Assembly (NCBI RefSeq): GCF_007625205.1
Contig: NZ_VMNI01000010.1
Span: 186,001-250,000, forward strand
From: Denitromonas ohlonensis
GTDB taxonomy: Bacteria; Pseudomonadota; Gammaproteobacteria; Burkholderiales; Rhodocyclaceae
DNA length: 64,000 nt
Direction: 5' to 3'
Shown: positions 60,315-64,000 of the stretch, one piece after another
How positions within the stretch are numbered: the first letter of the stretch is position 1
Layout of the letters: each line of letters opens with the position of its first letter
Notes under the pieces: model-generated
What the model was told of the DNA's origin: nothing
The model's database searches: none
The model's input: the letters and a program-made list of their open reading frames with translations, nothing else
Position numbers and translations under genes: made by a program

Positions 60315-61161
60315 ATGCGCGTTTGCGGCGGAGAAATGCCCCGAGCACGGCGAGACCGCCGAGCAGCATCGCCGCCGGCGCAGGCTCCGGCACAGGGGCG
60401 GTCACCGCCGGCAGGGCGGCCAGGGTTTGGGCGTCCCAGTAGCTCGGCAGGCCCTGCCACAGGTTGTCGTTATGCACACCGTCGGTGACAAAGGCGTAGC
60501 CAAAGTTGGCGGCCGGGGCGCCGCCAATCACCGACATCATGGTGGCCGCATCGGCGCCGTGCAAAAGCATGCCGAAGCGTGAGGCGTCGAACTGCTGTTG
60601 ATAGGCCGGGGCGACGAATTGGCCGAGGTTGTGGGCGTACTCCTCGAACAACACCAGGGTGTCGAAGATGTCGAGGTAGCCGACGTCGGCCGGGGTGCCC
60701 GGGTTGCCAATCAGGCCGAGCGCCGGGTTGGACTCGCGCACGTGATTGCCGAGGTCGGTGAAATAGGGGAGATCTTTGGCGTATTCGGAGACTTCGTCGA
60801 CAAAGAAGCCGTCGATGGCGTACCAGTCGAGGTAGCGGTCGATTTCCTGGGTGACCTCGGAGAAGCTGCGCGTCGCCCAGTCGGTGCCGACATACGCGTA
60901 GACCTTGCCGCCGGCGGCGCGCAGGGCATTGATGGCGCTGCTGTGGCTGGCGTCGATGGCGCTGCCCGCGCCGTTGTCGGGGTTGATGATGACGCTGAGT
61001 GGCTGGCGGGCGGCGGTGTCGGTGAGTTGTGCCCACTCGGCGGTGTGGGTGCCCGGGTAGAAGTAGGCGGGGACAAGCAGTTCAACGCCGGTGGCGTTTG
61101 CGGTGCCGGTGGCCAGCCATGCGCTGGCGCCGAGCATGAGTGTTTTTATCAATGGAGACAT
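60313..61161 (-). CDS. Spherulin-4-like protein with PEP-CTERM sorting signal
   Basis: A 282-residue exported protein. The signal peptide is residues 1-23 (ASAWLATGTANA). The body is a TIM-barrel-like spherulation-specific family 4 domain (about 25-250), with YAYVGTDWATRSF and AIDGFFVDEVSEYAKDL carrying the likely catalytic acids. The C-terminus has the PEP-CTERM signal: PVPEPAPAAM, a hydrophobic helix and an RRKR tail. PEP-CTERM proteins are processed by an exosortase and occur in EPS-producing bacteria. The polysaccharide substrate is unknown. Confidence 0.85.
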   Translation of the reverse strand: MSPLIKTLMLGASAWLATGTANATGVELLVPAYFYPGTHTAEWAQLTDTAARQPLSVIINPDNGAGSAIDASHSSAINALRAAGGKVYAYVGTDWATRSFSEVTQEIDRYLDWYAIDGFFVDEVSEYAKDLPYFTDLGNHVRESNPALGLIGNPGTPADVGYLDIFDTLVLFEEYAHNLGQFVAPAYQQQFDASRFGMLLHGADAATMMSVIGGAPAANFGYAFVTDGVHNDNLWQGLPSYWDAQTLAALPAVTAPVPEPAPAAMLLGGLAVLGAFLRRKRA

Positions 61162-61280
61162 GGCAGCCTTTTTTTGGGGGGCGAGGCCGGCACGCGCGCC
61201 AGCCTTCAGGCGGTAATGATGTCGGCATCGGGGCGCGGCCGCTACCCCCTGAACTGAAACAAATTGCAGCGGGCGCAGGC

Positions 61281-63074
61281 TCAGGCGGTGAGCAGTTCGA
61301 GCAGGGCCGGGCCGTAGGCGTCGAGCTTGCGGTCGCCAATGCCGGAGACCGCGCCGAGTTCTTCGAGCGAGCCGGGCTTGCGGTTGGCAATTTCGAGCAA
61401 GGTGGCGTCGTGGAAGATGACATAGGCCGGCACGTTGCGCTCGCGGGCGGTGTCGGCACGCCACTCGCGCAGGCGCTCGTAGAGCTCGGCTTCGGCGCCG
61501 GTGGGCACGATGCGGCCGCGGCCGGCTTTGAGACGCTTAGGTTTCTTGACCGGCTGGCGAATTTCAAAGGCCGCCTCGCCTTTGAGCAGGGGGCGGGCCG
61601 TTTCGGTGAGCATCAGCGCGCCGAAGCGGTCGTGATCGACAGCCAAAAACCCGCGTGCGACCAACTGCCTGAACACGCTGCGCCACAGCTTGTCGTCCAG
61701 GTCGGCGCCAATGCCGAAGGTGGTGAGCGATGCGTGGCCGCGCTCGCGCACCTTGTCGGTGGTTTCGCCGCGCAGCACGTCGACGAGATAGGCCGCGCCA
61801 TAGCGCTGGTCGGTGCGATAGACGCAGGACAGCGCCTTGCGCGCGGCGTCGGTCACGTCGAGCGTTTTGGGTGGGTCGATGCAATTGTCGCAGTTGCCGC
61901 AGGGCTGGGCCGCCTCGCCAAAATAGCTCAGCAGGTGCTGGCGCCGGCAGTCGGTCGCTTCGACCAGCCCGACCAGGGTGTCGAGCCGGTTGCTGGCCAG
62001 GCGCTTGAACGTGTCGTTGCCTTCGGATTCGTCGATCATCCTGCGCTGCTGCACCACATCGGCGGCGCCCCAGGCCATCCACGCCTCGGCGGCCAGGCCA
62101 TCGCGCCCGGCGCGGCCGGTTTCCTGGTAATAGCCTTCGATCGAACGCGGTAAGTCGAGGTGGGCAACGAAGCGCACATCGGGCTTGTCGATACCCATGC
62201 CGAAGGCGATGGTGGCGACCATCACCACGCCGTCTTCGCGCAGGAAGCGGCGCTGGTGCTCGGCGCGTTGTTCTTGCGGCAGACCGGCGTGATAGGGCAG
62301 GGCCTTGACGCCTTGCTCGGCGAGCCAGGCGGCGGTCTCCTCGACCTTGCGCCGCGACAGGCAATACACAATGCCGGCTTCGCCCGGGTGTTCCTGCACG
62401 AAGTCGAACAGCTGCTTGCGCGGTCCGTCCTTCTCGACCATGCGATAGCGGATGTTCGGTCGGTCGAAGCTGGCCACAAAACGGCGCGCCTCGGTGAGAT
62501 TCAGGCGAAGGGCGATTTCTTCGCGGGTCTGATGGTCGGCGGTGGCGGTCAGCGCGATGCGCGGCACATCCGGGAAGCGCTCGGAGAGCACCGACAACTG
62601 CAAATATTCGGGCCGGAAATCGTGGCCCCATTGTGAGACGCAGTGGGCTTCGTCGATGGCGAACAGCGCGATGCCGCCGGTCTCGTGCGTGTGATTAAGT
62701 TGCGCCAGGGTGCGCGCATTGAGCAGGCGCTCGGGGGCGACATAGAGCAGGTCGAGCCCGCCCGACATCCAGCGCCGCTCGACCGCGTCGGCCGCCTCGT
62801 AAGACAGGCTGGAGTTCAGATACGCCGCCGCGACGCCGGCCTCCTGCAAGGCGCTGACCTGGTCCTGCATCAGGGCGATCAGGGGGGAAATGACGATCGC
62901 GGTGCCACTGCGCATCAGGGCCGGGATCTGGTAGCACAAGGACTTGCCGCCGCCGGTGGGCATCAGCACCAGGGCGTCATCGCCCCCCGCGACATGCTCG
63001 ACAATGGCGCCTTGCTCACCGCGGAACTCCGGGTAACCAAAGACGTGTTGAAGAATTTCGTGGGCACGGGACAT
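61281..63074 (-). CDS. recQ: ATP-dependent DNA helicase RecQ
   Basis: A 597-residue RecQ helicase. Walker [12 protein letters not shown] is near residue 40 and the DEAH box [21 protein letters not shown] near 135. [19 protein letters not shown] and the GRAGRDG motif are in the second RecA domain, a zinc site ([11 protein letters not shown]) near 375, and an RQC region and C-terminal HRDC domain (about 520-597) follow. The ATG at 63074 was chosen because it starts a typical RecQ N-terminus. Confidence 0.95.
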   Translation of the reverse strand: MSRAHEILQHVFGYPEFRGEQGAIVEHVAGGDDALVLMPTGGGKSLCYQIPALMRSGTAIVISPLIALMQDQVSALQEAGVAAAYLNSSLSYEAADAVERRWMSGGLDLLYVAPERLLNARTLAQLNHTHETGGIALFAIDEAHCVSQWGHDFRPEYLQLSVLSERFPDVPRIALTATADHQTREEIALRLNLTEARRFVASFDRPNIRYRMVEKDGPRKQLFDFVQEHPGEAGIVYCLSRRKVEETAAWLAEQGVKALPYHAGLPQEQRAEHQRRFLREDGVVMVATIAFGMGIDKPDVRFVAHLDLPRSIEGYYQETGRAGRDGLAAEAWMAWGAADVVQQRRMIDESEGNDTFKRLASNRLDTLVGLVEATDCRRQHLLSYFGEAAQPCGNCDNCIDPPKTLDVTDAARKALSCVYRTDQRYGAAYLVDVLRGETTDKVRERGHASLTTFGIGADLDDKLWRSVFRQLVARGFLAVDHDRFGALMLTETARPLLKGEAAFEIRQPVKKPKRLKAGRGRIVPTGAEAELYERLREWRADTARERNVPAYVIFHDATLLEIANRKPGSLEELGAVSGIGDRKLDAYGPALLELLTA

Positions 63075-63265
63075 GGGGCGACATTCTACCGGGGTGCGTG
63101 TTCGGCGGGGACAGTGGGCCGCGTCGAAAAAATTGACACTTCCGTCTGAGACGGGTCGCTTTTCATTGATGCGCGTGCCTATCATATTGTTTTAATGCTA
63201 GAAAATTATTCAGGCATGATGTGTGCTCCACGGCTTTCGTGAGTTCAAACGAAAGGAGTTTTCCC

Positions 63266-64000
63266 ATGAAAAGCATCAAGAAAATTTTTGCTGCGCTGGC
63301 GTTCAGCGCAGTGGCATCCACCGCTTCCGCCGTGCCGGTCGACCTCGGCCTGTCGCTGGTGATCGATGTCTCCGGCAGTGTGAGCACCAGCGAATACAAT
63401 CTGCAGATGGACGGCTATGCCAATGCCTTCCGTAGCGCCGCCGTGCAGTCGAATATCCTCGGCGGCACGAACGGTCAGATTGGCGTCAACGTGGTGTTTT
63501 TTGATTCCAACTTCTACTCCACCAGCCTCGACGCGTTTACGATTCTGGACTCCACTTCGGCGATCAATGCCTTTGCAGACATCCTGGATGTGTTTACGCG
63601 TCCGGGCAGCGGCGGCACCTCCATCTATACCGGCACAAACCGTGCGGTTGCGTTGCTGACCGCGGCGACGAGCGGTATCGAAACCACCAATATGGTGATT
63701 GACGTGTCGGGTGACGGAACCAGCTCGGCGGGCAATGACCAGGCAGCGCGTAACGCTGCGGCGGCCTTGAATATCACGATCAATGGCCTGGCGATTGAGG
63801 CGAATGCGACGAGCACCACGATCACCAACTACTACACCAACAACGTGGTCACCGGTGACGGCTTTGTCGAGACGGCGGCTGACTTCTCGGACTTCCAGCG
63901 CGCAGTTGAGAACAAGCTGCGTATCGAAACCGCGCCTCCGGGTAACCAGATCCCGCTGCCCGGTACGCTGGCCCTGCTCGGCCTCGGCATGGCCGGTCTG
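63266..64000 (+). CDS. VWA-domain PEP-CTERM protein (DUF1194-like), cut by the right edge
   Basis: At least 245 codons; the frame runs to the window end. The signal peptide (1-23, MKSIKKIFAALAFSAVASTA) is followed by a von Willebrand A fold with MIDAS motif VIDVSGSVS (about residues 33-41) and Thr/Asp at GGTSIYTGTNRAV and VIDVSGDGTSS. The C-terminal PEP-CTERM start IPLPGTLALLGLGMAGL is already visible. AAAGGAG precedes the ATG. The role of these VWA PEP-CTERM proteins is not known. Confidence 0.85.
   Translation, partial: MKSIKKIFAALAFSAVASTASAVPVDLGLSLVIDVSGSVSTSEYNLQMDGYANAFRSAAVQSNILGGTNGQIGVNVVFFDSNFYSTSLDAFTILDSTSAINAFADILDVFTRPGSGGTSIYTGTNRAVALLTAATSGIETTNMVIDVSGDGTSSAGNDQAARNAAAALNITINGLAIEANATSTTITNYYTNNVVTGDGFVETAADFSDFQRAVENKLRIETAPPGNQIPLPGTLALLGLGMAGL

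Noticed and set aside
1-64000. CRISPR arrays
   Set aside because: No regularly spaced repeats of 23-47 bases with unique spacers were seen on either strand.

Overview
The window looks like a high-GC betaproteobacterial chromosome, most likely Rhodocyclales (Thauera/Azoarcus/Denitromonas-like). The evidence is a trpG-trpD-trpC operon, PEP-CTERM exported proteins and a tamB/msrA/fkpA/recQ neighbourhood at the right end. The genus is inferred from gene content only.

Layout. (1) 1-14 kb is the edge of a (per)chlorate-respiration island. It holds the 5' end of pcrA (perchlorate reductase catalytic subunit, Tat signal plus Fe-S motif) behind a near-consensus sigma-54 promoter, and a regulatory trio: a sigma-54-dependent response regulator, its divergent histidine kinase, and a PAS/Cache protein without a kinase domain. 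A composite insertion separates promoter and regulators: an IS21-type element with two passenger genes, whose istB is itself split by a RIT element (three overlapping tyrosine recombinases between 30-bp inverted repeats). (2) 14.0-15.7 kb has a 265-bp MITE-like element and an internally deleted IS1634-family copy. (3) 15.7 to about 51 kb is part of a PFGI-1/ICEclc-type integrative conjugative element (ICE), nearly all on the minus strand. It carries coupling protein TraD and mating-pair proteins, a helicase/methyltransferase/DUF block, topoisomerase III, SSB, replication protein, a ParDE-type toxin-antitoxin pair, ParB, ParA and AlpA, then two divergent LysR regulators. A plus-strand OLD-nuclease/UvrD-helicase pair (Gabija-like defence) sits as cargo in the DUF block, beside a decayed PAPS-reductase-like gene. 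(4) 51.7-64 kb is ordinary chromosome: trpGDC with a palindromic element between trpG and trpD, tamB, a DUF2189 membrane protein, msrA, an FKBP, a spherulin-4-like PEP-CTERM protein, recQ and a partial VWA PEP-CTERM protein.

Functional reading. The perchlorate genes appear to be cargo next to the ICE conjugation genes: only the first part of the expected mating-pair operon is present before the IS1634 copy and the island begin, and the ICE integrase and relaxase are not in the window. PcrS/PcrR would drive pcrA through the sigma-54 promoter.

Most notable non-coding signals: a four-copy, three-hairpin structured motif with compensatory base changes upstream of four ICE transcription units; variable but position-conserved hairpins in about ten ICE gene leaders; a thrice-repeated TATCCCCAGGGGATA-type palindrome near topB, the PFL_4669-family gene and the toxin-antitoxin pair; and paired inverted DnaA-box sequences upstream of the helicase gene.
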